DNA from: Cyclobacterium lianum
GTDB lineage: Bacteria > Bacteroidota > Bacteroidia > Cytophagales > Cyclobacteriaceae
Assembly: GCF_900143075.1 (NCBI RefSeq)
Contig: NZ_FRCY01000001.1
Coordinates: 248,001-312,000, forward strand
Length of the DNA stretch: 64,000 nt
Reading direction: 5' to 3'
A program made the position numbers and the translations under genes. Below, one piece after another: positions 50,942 to 59,968 of this stretch (positions are counted from its first letter, which is position 1; each line of letters begins with the position of its first letter). A model generated the notes under the pieces. That model was given only the letters and a program-made list of their open reading frames with translations, had not been told where the DNA came from and did no database searches.

Positions 50942-51439
50942 TTATTGGGGTTGGAAAAGCATGGATTTTTCGGAATCATAGTAGAGTGTCAACCCTTTTG
51001 GTGATAGAGCGAACGAAAAAACATCGTTCAAGGAAGCTATATAATAGCCACCATCAAATAGCTCATTAAGCTCGGTAGTATTGGTAAATGTTAGAATTTC
51101 CAAGAGACCATCACTGCCCAAAAGATACCGACCATAGGCCGAGTTAGTAGATGTCCGTCCACTTATTTCACCATTGCCATTAAATTTTAGCAAATAGGTG
51201 CTTTCCCCATCAGGTTCTGGTAGTTTCACCCTATTCCGCCCTTCATCCACAAACCCGATAAGTTTCCATGTGGTGCCTATCAAGGGAAGAGATGTATAGT
51301 CAGGGTTATCAGGAATTTGGCTTAAGCGGATCTCGCCCTCCGGTAATTCCTCATCCTGGCATCCGCCGAGAACCGGTATAAGAAAAACCATGCCTACCAA
51401 AACCATCCATCTACTTTTAGAAACTACTACTTTCTTCAT
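50942..51439 (-). CDS. META/HslJ-like lipoprotein paired with trypsin-like protease
   Basis: A 165-residue lipoprotein (MKKVVVSKSRWMVLVGMVFL; lipobox LGGC). The mature part from about 48 reads GTTWKLIGFVDEGRNRV, LLKFNGNGEISGRTSTNSAYG and FSFALSPKGLTLYYD. This is the typical META/HslJ beta-roll layout. It shares its signal peptide and upstream DNA with the gene at 47599-48069 but not its mature part. It is upstream of, and co-transcribed with, the protease at 48579-50900. A role as periplasmic partner or inhibitor is plausible but not shown. Confidence 0.75.
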   Translation of the reverse strand: MKKVVVSKSRWMVLVGMVFLIPVLGGCQDEELPEGEIRLSQIPDNPDYTSLPLIGTTWKLIGFVDEGRNRVKLPEPDGESTYLLKFNGNGEISGRTSTNSAYGRYLLGSDGLLEILTFTNTTELNELFDGGYYIASLNDVFSFALSPKGLTLYYDSEKSMLFQPQ

Positions 51440-51605
51440 TAGAATCAAGTTTTAATTGCTACTCCATCCGGTTAAAAAAAGAAAGGATTAAAAACACTAC
51501 TAAACATATAGGTTTTATTTTTAATTTCCTAATCCTTTCGTCTTTTCCTCTTAAGACGAAAAAAGACTGCAAAACGCTACAGGGATAAGATGGCCTGGGA
51601 CCAAA
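51383..51605 (-). repeat. Duplicated promoter/signal-peptide segment, copy B
   Basis: Counterpart of 48015-48240 at an offset of about 3367 bases. The hairpin TCGTCTT/AAGACGA lies at 51539-51560. The -7-like TATGTTTA on the minus strand occurs in the same place as TATATTTA in copy A. Confidence 0.85.
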
Positions 51606-51734
51606 TGAGTTGTTTGGGAGTTGCAATGCCGAACCTGGATAAACAGGGTTGGTAACCCTTTCGGGAACACAATAGATTTGATAGTTTTAGCACTTTGAGG
51701 AGGTACATTCACGAATAAACAACTTTCTGAAACT

Positions 51735-51764
51735 TTGAAAATAGTAACCTTTAAGTTACATTTA
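51735..51764 (+). promoter_or_regulatory. Promoter and operator of toxin-antitoxin pair
   Basis: TTG 51735-51737 and TACATTTA 51757-51764 are 19 bases apart. Between them lies the dyad GTAACCTTTAAGTTAC (51744-51759), a likely binding site for the HTH antitoxin, giving autoregulation. Confidence 0.6.
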
Positions 51765-51769
51765 CGTTC

Positions 51770-52138
51770 ATGGATAAAGTAAGGGAAGTCATAGCCTACC
51801 AAGACCATTTTGAGAACTTTCTAAAAAAGCAGACAGTTAAAGTTCAAAACAAAATTTACAAGGTTATTGAGGCTATTGAGACCTTGGAAAGAGTACCCAA
51901 AACCTACCTGCAACCTATCAAGACCAAGAAGGGGTTGTTTGAAGCCCGTATTCAGTTGGGATCAAACATTTGGAGAGTGTTTTGTTTTTTTGATGAAGGT
52001 CAGCTTGTTATTTTGTTAAATGGCTTTCAAAAAAAGTCACAAAAGACACCACCAAAGGAAATTGAAAAGGCGAGTAAGTTGATGGACCAATACTTTGCCG
52101 AAAAAGAATCAGAAGAAAAGAAAAGAACGAAGCCATGA
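51770..52138 (+). CDS. Type II toxin, RelE/HigB (Gp49-like) family
   Basis: The 122-residue protein has the family segments TYLQPIKTKKGLFEARIQLG, NIWRVFCFFDEGQLVILLNG and FQKKSQKTPPKEIEKA. These fit HigB/Gp49-type mRNA interferases: Lys/Arg-rich strands with a C-terminal helix. It cleaves ribosome-bound mRNA if active. The toxin precedes the antitoxin, the order typical of higBA, with a four-base overlap. Located beside the duplicated protease cassettes, it may stabilise the island. Confidence 0.88.
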   Translation: MDKVREVIAYQDHFENFLKKQTVKVQNKIYKVIEAIETLERVPKTYLQPIKTKKGLFEARIQLGSNIWRVFCFFDEGQLVILLNGFQKKSQKTPPKEIEKASKLMDQYFAEKESEEKKRTKP

Positions 52139-52425
52139 ATACAAAAAGCTGGAATAACATAAAAGATGATGTGTATGGAATGAAAGGCACATCAGGAAGA
52201 GACGAACTTGAAAGAGATTTTGAATCATTTAAGATCGGCGTATTATTAAAGAAAGCCAGAGAGGACAGGAATTTGACTCAGGAGCAACTGGCAGAATTAG
52301 TAGACAAGAAGAGAACCTACATTTCAAGAGTCGAAAATAACGGAAGCAACCTGACACTTAAAACACTCTTCGACATAGTTGAAAAAGGATTGGGAGGAAA
52401 AGTCAAAATTTCCATTGAAGTTTGA
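52135..52425 (+). CDS. XRE-family HTH antitoxin
   Basis: The 96-residue protein has an N-terminal extension and a helix-turn-helix of XRE type at about 36-90 (LLKKAREDRNLTQEQLAELV, KRTYISRVENNGSNLTLKTL). Likely HigA-like antitoxin, binding the toxin and the dyad upstream of the operon. Its start overlaps the toxin stop (ATGA). Confidence 0.9.
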   Translation: MNTKSWNNIKDDVYGMKGTSGRDELERDFESFKIGVLLKKAREDRNLTQEQLAELVDKKRTYISRVENNGSNLTLKTLFDIVEKGLGGKVKISIEV

Positions 52426-52904
52426 AAAAAATCAGGTCTATATCATCACCTTGAATCCATTTAGGGGGAGCGTTAAAAATTTTATTTTGTTAATCCAACA
52501 ATATTCGATCAGGCCAGGAAAAGTAGGCTCCGGAAGGACCCGCCGTCTCCAAGCTGAATTCCGAAACCGATCGGTTTCCCCGTTTCCGATCACCATATTC
52601 CGTACCTAAAGGCACGGAAGAGGATTCATTATGTTATTTATAGCCACCTTTGGTCCCTACGGGACCGGATGATAACACCTGAAGTACACATTGGGATTAT
52701 CTTACGTTTCTATTTCCCTTCAAATTGCTTTTCAGGCTGAACGGAGCCCAGGTTTGCTGCGCAGTGACCTGTCGTAGTAAAGGGAACGACGGAACCGGCA
52801 GTACTTTAAACATTTGCGATCGCATTCAATATACCGATTTTGGACCCTGGTGGATTTGCCCAAATCTTATTATCTTTAGTAACCATTTTCGGTTTGTGCA
52901 AAAT
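52426..52904. repeat. Intergenic region with REP-like palindromes
   Basis: GAAACCGATCGGTTTC (52563-52578), CCGT-ACCTAAAGGC-ACGG (52600-52617) and GGTCCC-TAC-GGGACC (52652-52666) are short palindromes linked by TTATTTATAGCCACCTTTGG. Such TACCTA/CCTACGG-cored units are a familiar dispersed repeat in this phylum. No gene is supported. Confidence 0.65.
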
Positions 52905-53504
52905 ATGGAAAAGCCCCAAGATAAAGTGAACGAGCCGTTTTCCGCCTATGGACGCTATTCCTATGCGGATTACCTTTCCTGGCAGCTGGAGGAGATGGTG
53001 GAGCTGATCCGCGGAAAAGTATTCCGGCAGGCGGCTGCTCCCCGTAGAATCCACCAGGGGCTTACGGTAGCCCTGGTAACGAGAATTCACGGATTTTTAA
53101 AAGGAGGAAGCTGTAAGGTGTATACGGCCCCCTTTGATGTGCGCCTTCCGGTTGCTTCCAGAAAGCATACGGACATCGATACCGTGGTACAGCCGGACCT
53201 CTGTGTGGTATGCGATCCGGATAAGCTGGATGATTTAGGCTGCCTGGGTGCTCCGGACCTGATCGTGGAGATTCTCTCTCCGGGAAACAATAAGAAAGAG
53301 CTGCAATTGAAATATGATGTGTACGAAGCCTCTGGTGTGAAGGAATACTGGGTCATTCATCCCGACGAACGTACCCTGCTGATCTATACCCTGGAAGACA
53401 GAAAATACCACCCTTCCCGGTTATTCACACTGGGAGACCAGGTAGAGTCTCAAGTTCTTTCGGGTTTTGTCCTGGATCTGGATGAGGTGTTTGGGGAGGT
53501 GTAG
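52905..53504 (+). CDS. Uma2 family putative restriction endonuclease
   Basis: A 199-residue Uma2/DUF820 protein starting MEKPQDKV. PD-(D/E)xK-like motifs: VVQPDLCVVCDPDKL and APDLIVEILSPGNN, then KKELQLKYDVYEASGVKEYW. The Glu-Lys pair in the middle motif suggests nuclease potential, but Uma2 function is unproven and such genes are often mobile. The start at 52905 is chosen because upstream codons (52725-52904) lack family character. It stands alone on the island. Confidence 0.87.
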   Translation: MEKPQDKVNEPFSAYGRYSYADYLSWQLEEMVELIRGKVFRQAAAPRRIHQGLTVALVTRIHGFLKGGSCKVYTAPFDVRLPVASRKHTDIDTVVQPDLCVVCDPDKLDDLGCLGAPDLIVEILSPGNNKKELQLKYDVYEASGVKEYWVIHPDERTLLIYTLEDRKYHPSRLFTLGDQVESQVLSGFVLDLDEVFGEV

Positions 53505-53911
53505 ACGCAGGTCCTCAGCATTGCTACTTTGATCATGTGAACGTTTGATGATAGGATGGCACTACCGGCAGGCAGCCGTGCACCTTCAGTGTTCTTGGAA
53601 CCTCTAATTTTTTGTCACACCTGTCTGCCGCATGTAGAGAGGACTCAAAGAACCACAAAGGACCCAGAGGATTTTTTGATACTACCTCGTGTTCTTCGTG
53701 CAACCTTTGTGCGCTTTGTGACTCCCAATTTGTTCGTTTATCCTCTATTCGCCCGGATGTCATTCCATCCACAGGCGAGGTCCAATGAGTTGCAAAAACA
53801 CATCGTCATCCAAATTGCCGCGTTAAAAAAGTTAATTCTCGCAGAGACGGTACGTACCTTTATTAGTAAGCATGAACTTCAAATTTCCGGTAAGCCCTAC
53901 CTGGCCTTTAA
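53505..53911. repeat. Intergenic repeat-rich region
   Basis: CACAAAGG (53654-53661) and CCTTTGTG (53704-53711) are inverted, bordering GGACCCAGAGG and GTTCTTCGTGCAACC. The design (inverted ACAAAG words) echoes the ACATAG elements at 44.6 and 48.3 kb. No gene is supported. Confidence 0.6.
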
Positions 53912-55834
53912 CTACTTCAACTTTTCCGAAATGGTCGTTCCGAGCATTTCTTTTGCAGCGGCCACAATCCCCTCCGGATCGAATCCACACTCCCGGTGCA
54001 GTTCCAGTTGTTCGCCGTGTTCGATTACCTCGTCTGGGATTCCCAGTCTTTTTACCTTAGACTGGTAGTCGTGATCTACCATCCATTCCAGGACGGCACT
54101 GCCAAACCCTCCCATCAGACAGCCGTCTTCGATGGTAATCACCTTGTCAAATTTGCTGAAAACCTCATGAAGCATGGCCTCGTCCAAAGGCTTTACAAAT
54201 CGCATGTCGTAATGCGCCATGTCGATGCCTTTATTCTGGAGTATTGCTGCCGCTTCCACTGCATAGTTCCCCACATGACCAATGCTCAAAATGGCCAGGT
54301 CTTTTCCTTCCTTTACGATTCTGCCTTGCCCGGTTGGTATTTTCCGCAGGGCTTGCTTCCAGTCAGGCATCACGCCCTGGCCCCTTGGATACCGGATGGA
54401 ATAGGGGCCGTTGTGCTCCGAGGCCGAAAACATGAGGTTTCGTAGCTCCTCTTCGTTCATGGGTGCACTGACCACCAGATTGGGCAGACACCTGAAAAAA
54501 GCCAAATCGTAGGCACCGTGGTGGGTGGGGCCATCGGCTCCGGCAAAACCTGCACGATCCAGACAGAAAACCACCGGAAGATCCTGCAGGCAGACGTCAT
54601 GGATCACCTGATCGTAAGCTCGTTGCATGAACGTGCTGTAAATATTGCAAAAGGGAGTCAGCCCCTGCGTTGCCAGTCCGGCCGAAAATGTCACGGCATG
54701 CTGCTCAGCAATGCCCACATCATAGGATCTTTCCGGAAAAGCTTTCATCATGATATTCATGGACGAACCGGAAGGCATGGCTGGAGTAACACCAACTATT
54801 TTGTCGTTTTTCTCAGCCAGCTCTACCAGCGTATGGCCGAAAACATCCTGGTATTTGGGGGGCTGAGGGGTAGTATGAATTTTTTTAGCAATTTCACCGG
54901 TAATTTTATCAAATTTTCCAGGAGCATGCCATTTGGTCTGGTCTTTTTCTGCCGGGGCAAACCCCTTGCCCTTTACGGTGATGCAATGCAGGATTTTTGG
55001 TCCGGGTATATGCTTCAGGTCATAGAGAATTTCAACCAGGTGATTGACATCATGGCCGTCAACAGGTCCGAAGTACCGCAGGTTTAAAGACTCGAACAAG
55101 TTGCTTTGCTTCAGCAGGGCAGACTTAATGGCTCCTTCTACTTTGGAAACTACATCCTGCGCACTGAATCCAAACTTGCTGATTTTGCCCAAAAGGCTCC
55201 ACACCTCGTCCTTTACTTTATTATAGGTATGGGAGGTGGTAATATCGGTTAGATAATCCTTTAACGCACCTACATTGGGATCAATGGACATGCAATTGTC
55301 ATTGAGGATAATCAACAGGTTGGTATCTGAAACCCCGGCATGGTTCATGGCTTCAAAAGCCATACCGCCGGTCATGGCCCCATCACCGATCACGGCCACA
55401 TGTTGTCTCTGGGTTTCGCCTTTGTATTTGGATGCCATGGCCATGCCCAATGCAGCAGAAATGGAGGTGCTTGAATGTCCTACTCCGAATGCATCGTAAG
55501 GGCTTTCTTTTCTTTTGGGAAAACCCGATAAACCTTTGTAAAGTCTGTTGGTATAAAATTGCTCCCTGCGACCGGTAAGGATTTTGTGCCCATAGGCCTG
55601 ATGCCCTACATCCCATACCAGCTGGTCATCAGGGGTATTGAGTACATAATGCAAAGCTACGGTCAATTCCACTACTCCCAGTCCAGCACCGAAGTGTCCA
55701 CCATAGATGGAAACATGGTCGATGATGAATTGCCTCAATTCATCACAGATCTGAACCAATTGGTCTTTATGGAAGTTTTTTAGGTCGTCCGGATATTGGA
55801 TTTCCCTGAGTAATTTTCCAGGTTCTATTTGCAT
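53912..55834 (-). CDS. dxs: 1-deoxy-D-xylulose-5-phosphate synthase
   Basis: The 640-residue transketolase-like enzyme joins pyruvate and glyceraldehyde 3-phosphate to start the MEP isoprenoid pathway. TPP motif GDGAMTGGMAFEAMN at about 150-165; NDNCMSIDPNVGAL; pyrimidine domain DRAGFAGADGPTHHG; C-terminal IEDGCLMGGFGSAVLEW. Length is typical. Its product feeds isoprenoids such as those used by the UbiA enzyme in this window. Monocistronic. Confidence 0.98.
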   Translation of the reverse strand: MQIEPGKLLREIQYPDDLKNFHKDQLVQICDELRQFIIDHVSIYGGHFGAGLGVVELTVALHYVLNTPDDQLVWDVGHQAYGHKILTGRREQFYTNRLYKGLSGFPKRKESPYDAFGVGHSSTSISAALGMAMASKYKGETQRQHVAVIGDGAMTGGMAFEAMNHAGVSDTNLLIILNDNCMSIDPNVGALKDYLTDITTSHTYNKVKDEVWSLLGKISKFGFSAQDVVSKVEGAIKSALLKQSNLFESLNLRYFGPVDGHDVNHLVEILYDLKHIPGPKILHCITVKGKGFAPAEKDQTKWHAPGKFDKITGEIAKKIHTTPQPPKYQDVFGHTLVELAEKNDKIVGVTPAMPSGSSMNIMMKAFPERSYDVGIAEQHAVTFSAGLATQGLTPFCNIYSTFMQRAYDQVIHDVCLQDLPVVFCLDRAGFAGADGPTHHGAYDLAFFRCLPNLVVSAPMNEEELRNLMFSASEHNGPYSIRYPRGQGVMPDWKQALRKIPTGQGRIVKEGKDLAILSIGHVGNYAVEAAAILQNKGIDMAHYDMRFVKPLDEAMLHEVFSKFDKVITIEDGCLMGGFGSAVLEWMVDHDYQSKVKRLGIPDEVIEHGEQLELHRECGFDPEGIVAAAKEMLGTTISEKLK

Positions 55835-55943
55835 ATGCAGCGTTTCTTTGTAAAAATTAACAACCCCTGAGTCTGTATAATGTTTAATAATACCAATAAT
55901 TATTCAAGAGGCCATGGTTTTGGGGAAATTATTCGGATGCCTA

Positions 55944-55972
55944 TTGATTTAAAAAGATATGTAATATCTTTG
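55944..55972 (+). promoter_or_regulatory. Promoter of scpA
   Basis: TTG 55944-55946 and TATCTTTG 55965-55972 with an 18-base spacer. The expected transcript start lies near 55980, about 35 bases before the GTG start. Confidence 0.65.
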
Positions 55973-56016
55973 AACGCAACAGGAAATGCAAAAATAACAA
56001 AAAATAATCGTATCCA

Positions 56017-56772
56017 GTGAGTTTTGAAATCAAATTACCCTTATTCGAAGGACCATTTGACCTGATGCTTTTCTTTATAGAAAGGGATGAGCTGGACATC
56101 TACGATATACCTATTTCCAAAATCACCAATGACTTCCTGGATTATATCCATCAGTTGGAAAAGATGGAGATCGAAATAGCCAGTGAATTCATTCTTTTTG
56201 CGGCTACTTTAATGAAGATCAAATCCAAAATGCTGCTGCCAAGACCGGAGCTAAACGAAGATGGTGAAGAGATAGATCCAAGAGAGGAACTCATCAGGCA
56301 CCTTTTGGAATACAAGAAATACAAATCCGTGATCGCTGAGCTTGGGCAGATGGAGGCAGACCGGATGGCCAAATTTACCCGTGGCAATGTGCTGGATGAG
56401 CTTCGGCAGATTTCCAAAGTTGATAACGTAGATGCGGAGTTACAGGACCTGGACCTGTACAGTCTCCTGAAGGTGTACCAAAAAGTAATGACCAAATATG
56501 CCCACAGAAGTGACGATACCAAACACACCGTCATTCAATACCCTTATACCATAGAACAGCAGAAATCCTTTATTTTAGACCAGCTCAACGAAAAGCCGAG
56601 GATTCCTTTTTCGGATTTCATCGTTTACAACCCAAACAAGATTTTTGTCATTTATACCTTTTTAGCCATCTTAGAATTGCTTCAGCTTGCCCTGGTGACC
56701 ATAAAAATTGGTGAAGGTTTCAATAATTTCTGGGTTGAGAAGCTAGCATCCATACCAGTAGAAAGCACATGA
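56017..56772 (+). CDS. scpA: Segregation and condensation protein A
   Basis: The 251-residue kleisin ScpA has the N-terminal FEGPFDLMLFFIERDELDIY, then IASEFILFAATLMKIKSKML. The C-terminal winged helix is LDQLNEKPRIPFSDF. It bridges SMC heads. Translation begins at GTG (56017); no ATG is available before the kleisin helix. Its stop overlaps the next ORF by four bases (ATGA). scpB is not in the window. Confidence 0.95.
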   Translation: MSFEIKLPLFEGPFDLMLFFIERDELDIYDIPISKITNDFLDYIHQLEKMEIEIASEFILFAATLMKIKSKMLLPRPELNEDGEEIDPREELIRHLLEYKKYKSVIAELGQMEADRMAKFTRGNVLDELRQISKVDNVDAELQDLDLYSLLKVYQKVMTKYAHRSDDTKHTVIQYPYTIEQQKSFILDQLNEKPRIPFSDFIVYNPNKIFVIYTFLAILELLQLALVTIKIGEGFNNFWVEKLASIPVEST

Positions 56773-57833
56773 AAATAGACAATAGGGAAGTTTTTAAAAC
56801 CTTAAATCCCAATAAGGTTTGGGTTCCTGTATTGATCGGGATTGCAATTGTATTGCTGATGTTTTACATGGACCCTACCGTAAACGTTCAGACGCTGAGA
56901 GGGGTTTTTGATGCTTCGGCCTGGTCGCTTTTGCTGGCTGTACTGTTTATTTTCCTGAGAGACGCTGGCTATGTGTTCAGGATAAGGGAAGTGACGGACA
57001 AGCACCTTACCTGGGGCAGGGCCATTTTCGTGATTGTTTTGTGGGAATTCGCCTCTGCCGTTACCCCCTCTATTGTAGGTGGTACGGCCGTGGCTGTGTT
57101 TATTCTGAATAAGGAAGGGATACCTCTTGGGAAGGCACTGGCTTTTACCATGTTAACCGCCATTCTGGACAACCTCTTTTTTGTACTTGGAGCACCAATA
57201 ATCTTGTTCTTTGCCAAAGGTTTTATTTTTCCCGACAGCCGGGTTTTGGAAATGCGGCTCGGAAATAGCCTGGAGTACCTTTTTTGGGTATCCTACTCCC
57301 TTTACACCCTGTATTCTACACTTATGGCCCTGGCATTGTTTTACCGGCCACGGGTATTCAAATGGTTGTTGTTGAAGCTTTTTTCGATCAGATGGCTGAA
57401 AAAGTGGAAATACCAGGCCAATACCTACGGAGACCAAATCATCCAGGCCAGCAAAGAATTCAGGGGAAAGAATCTGAAATACTGGCTGGTGATCATTGGC
57501 GCAACTGTTTTCATCTGGTGTTCCAGGTATTTTATGCTGAATGCGCTAATATCCGCTTATGCCGGTATAAGTTTCTTCGAACACGTGGTCATTTTTGCGC
57601 GGCAGATCATCATGTGGATTGTGATGATGATCAGCCCTACCCCGGGGAGTAGTGGCACGGCTGAATTCTTCTTTGCACAGTTTTTCAATGAGTTCCTTAC
57701 CGGATACACCTTTGTGACCAGTATATTGTGGCGTATGTTTTCCTATTACCCTTACCTGTTATTGGGAGCCATCTTTCTGCCGCGTTGGATCCGGCAGGTT
57801 TTTTTCAGGAAGAAGGACCGGCCTGCCAGCTGA
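56769..57833 (+). CDS. UPF0104 / YbhN-like lysylphosphatidylglycerol-synthase membrane domain protein
   Basis: A 354-residue integral membrane protein with about eight helices. It has the hallmark loop ASAVTPSIVGGTAVAVFILN and the C-terminal ISPTPGSSGTAEFFFAQFF. It belongs to the flippase-like membrane half of MprF/YbhN proteins, with no synthase domain. A lipid-transport role is proposed for the family. Coupled to scpA. Confidence 0.88.
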   Translation: MKIDNREVFKTLNPNKVWVPVLIGIAIVLLMFYMDPTVNVQTLRGVFDASAWSLLLAVLFIFLRDAGYVFRIREVTDKHLTWGRAIFVIVLWEFASAVTPSIVGGTAVAVFILNKEGIPLGKALAFTMLTAILDNLFFVLGAPIILFFAKGFIFPDSRVLEMRLGNSLEYLFWVSYSLYTLYSTLMALALFYRPRVFKWLLLKLFSIRWLKKWKYQANTYGDQIIQASKEFRGKNLKYWLVIIGATVFIWCSRYFMLNALISAYAGISFFEHVVIFARQIIMWIVMMISPTPGSSGTAEFFFAQFFNEFLTGYTFVTSILWRMFSYYPYLLLGAIFLPRWIRQVFFRKKDRPAS

Positions 57834-57847
57834 GGTATTTTGAATTT

Positions 57848-59221
57848 CTAAATGGCATCCAGAATCAGCACCCAGTCATGTCCTATCCTCCCTGAGCTTG
57901 GTGGTACAAATGTACTCTGCGGGCTCCGGTTTGCATATCCCGCCTCGATCTGGTTTCCGGTTCTGGGGTCATACCAGCTGACCTTAAGCATTTTTGAGGA
58001 TAGTGGGCTGCTGTCGATTTTCGTGCGCTTTCCGGTGGGAAAGTATACCATAGCGTAGCTCCCCTCACTGTCTCTGGTCGCGACCACGAAATCTATACCA
58101 TCCTCCTGCTCCCCCATCACCATTTCCGGTGCCGGTATTCTGCTCAGAAAGGGGCGGCTCAGCATCAGGTTTTTGAGGTGTTGCATTTGATGCGCCATGG
58201 GTAGATCCAGGGCCAGCTTCCAGGGCCTGAGGGGACCATTGATTCCTTCCCTTTCCGGCGTATACATTTGCCAAACGGCATGGCATCCATAGCTTTGACC
58301 AAAGGCTCCCGCAAAGACATTCCAATACATGATCCTGCGGATATCTTCCTGCGAGCTGTAACCGAGCGCTTTGGCATTGAAGCAATTTGGGTGATCTTCA
58401 TACAATGGCTCTCCATCCAGAGTGGGTTTCGTCGGGCTGAGCTGGTAGTCGTGGCTTATTTTCCTGTAAGTGGCCTGATTGGCGCAGTGCCCGGTCTGGT
58501 GCATGTTAAAGTCCAGCCATTCATCCTGATGAAACCAGTTGCTGGACCCGCCTGGGCCAGTGGGCTGGGGATGGAAAGTCATCAAGGCATTATCATGTCC
58601 ACCGGTTCCTTCGACGATTCCCGCGGCCAGGGCCCTCCAAATGGCTACATCGGGGGTACCTTCCCTGGGATTACGGTCACCACCTATGACCCAGATGATA
58701 TTTGACTGGTCTTTGTAGCGGTTGCCTATCCAGAAGCCAAATGATTTGGCATTTTCCTCTGTGAAGACTTCTGGTCCTTTCCCCCAGGTATTGGTAAACA
58801 CCTTATCGCCCCAGGTGGGGAGCAGTGCCACGTAAATACCTGCTGATGCGGCCATTTCCACTACCTTATCCACGTGGGAAAAATAGGCCGGGTTAGGCTT
58901 TTTGGGGTCCATTCCGAGCAGCGGCGTTTCACCGTAGGGATTTGGCGTCTGAAGCCCATCAATCTCTGCAAGTGCTACTGCCTGTACTACGTTAAATCCC
59001 TGTGAGGCACGCTTGTTGAGATAGTAAGCTGCCTCCTCCAGGTCACAGCGATGGAAAAGTTCCCATGCAGTATCTGCAGTCCAGAAAAATGGCTCACCAT
59101 CTTCTGTTACGAGAAACCGTTGGTTTTCGGCCACCTTGAGGCGGGGAAGTTGGGCCTGTGCCGCTGAAAATGAAAAGAGACCAAGAGAAATCACAGAAAA
59201 TAAAAGCGCTTTCAGTATCAT
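57848..59221 (-). CDS. Glycoside hydrolase family 140-like protein (DUF4038)
   Basis: A 457-residue exported enzyme. Signal MILKALLFSVISLGLFSFSA; DUF4038 TIM barrel with FFWTADTAWELFHRC, YVALLPTWGDKVF, IIWVIGGDRNP (acid residue) and PTLDGEPLYED (likely Glu nucleophile). A C-terminal beta domain ends DWVLILDAI. GH140 members release apiose from plant pectin. ATG 59221 is chosen over 59383 because it gives a signal peptide. Convergent with the YbhN-like gene (14 bases). Confidence 0.9.
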   Translation of the reverse strand: MILKALLFSVISLGLFSFSAAQAQLPRLKVAENQRFLVTEDGEPFFWTADTAWELFHRCDLEEAAYYLNKRASQGFNVVQAVALAEIDGLQTPNPYGETPLLGMDPKKPNPAYFSHVDKVVEMAASAGIYVALLPTWGDKVFTNTWGKGPEVFTEENAKSFGFWIGNRYKDQSNIIWVIGGDRNPREGTPDVAIWRALAAGIVEGTGGHDNALMTFHPQPTGPGGSSNWFHQDEWLDFNMHQTGHCANQATYRKISHDYQLSPTKPTLDGEPLYEDHPNCFNAKALGYSSQEDIRRIMYWNVFAGAFGQSYGCHAVWQMYTPEREGINGPLRPWKLALDLPMAHQMQHLKNLMLSRPFLSRIPAPEMVMGEQEDGIDFVVATRDSEGSYAMVYFPTGKRTKIDSSPLSSKMLKVSWYDPRTGNQIEAGYANRSPQSTFVPPSSGRIGHDWVLILDAI

Positions 59222-59322
59222 ACACCTGAGGATCTGGTAGGCAGGCAAATTAAGAAAAATCAAAAAACCAGACATCATGCCGTTGACGGTATCAGGAATA
59301 AATGTTAAAAAATCATAAAAGA

Positions 59323-59360
59323 TTCCCTCCACATTTACCGGAAAAGGAAAGTGGAGGGAA
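59323..59360 (-). terminator. Terminator of ndk
   Basis: TTCCCTCCAC pairs perfectly with GTGGAGGGAA across an 18-base loop. On the minus strand the stem is followed by TCTTTTATGATTTTTT. Confidence 0.7.
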
Positions 59361-59366
59361 TAAGCA

Positions 59367-59789
59367 TCAGCCCAGAAGCTCAAAGGCGTTAAAGAAAAAA
59401 TTTCCTTCTATAGCTGCATTTTCATCGGAGTCCGAGCCATGAACGGCATTGGCTTCGATTGAAGTAGCGTACAATTTTCTGATCGTTCCTTCGGCAGCAT
59501 TCTCCGGATTGGTGGCGCCGATCAGTTCCCTGAAATCTGCCACTGCATTGTCTTTTTCCAGTATAGCGGCGATGATGGGTCCGGAGGACATGTATTGGCA
59601 CAAATCGGAATAAAAGGGTCTTTCCTGATGCACCTTATAAAATTCACCGGCCAGTTCTTTGCTGAGACGGGTGGCTTTGAGGGCGATGATTTTGAAGCCG
59701 GATGCCTCAATCATCTTGATTATTGCACCTGCGTTTCCTGCCTGGAAGGCGTCAGGCTTGATCATGGTAAATGTTCGGTTGGTAGCCAT
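59367..59789 (-). CDS. ndk: Nucleoside diphosphate kinase
   Basis: The 140-residue Ndk carries the active His117 in [15 protein letters not shown], the N-terminal [11 protein letters not shown] and the ATP-contact segment [14 protein letters not shown]. It exchanges gamma-phosphates between NTPs and NDPs. Divergent from nrnA; a -7 match TAATTTTG (minus strand, 59825-59818) lies upstream. Confidence 0.97.
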   Translation of the reverse strand: MATNRTFTMIKPDAFQAGNAGAIIKMIEASGFKIIALKATRLSKELAGEFYKVHQERPFYSDLCQYMSSGPIIAAILEKDNAVADFRELIGATNPENAAEGTIRKLYATSIEANAVHGSDSDENAAIEGNFFFNAFELLG

Positions 59790-59968
59790 AAATTGATAAG
59801 CATGTTTGTTGAGCCCACAAAATTAACCCTTTTCCACGAAACACCGAAGCTTATGGGGCATTTCTGGACAATATGCCTGGAGCAGAGAAAATTGTCATTG
59901 GGAATTTCAGAAAATTATACAGAACTTTGTCGTCCGTGTTTTTTAAATACGGTATTCAATCAATACTC

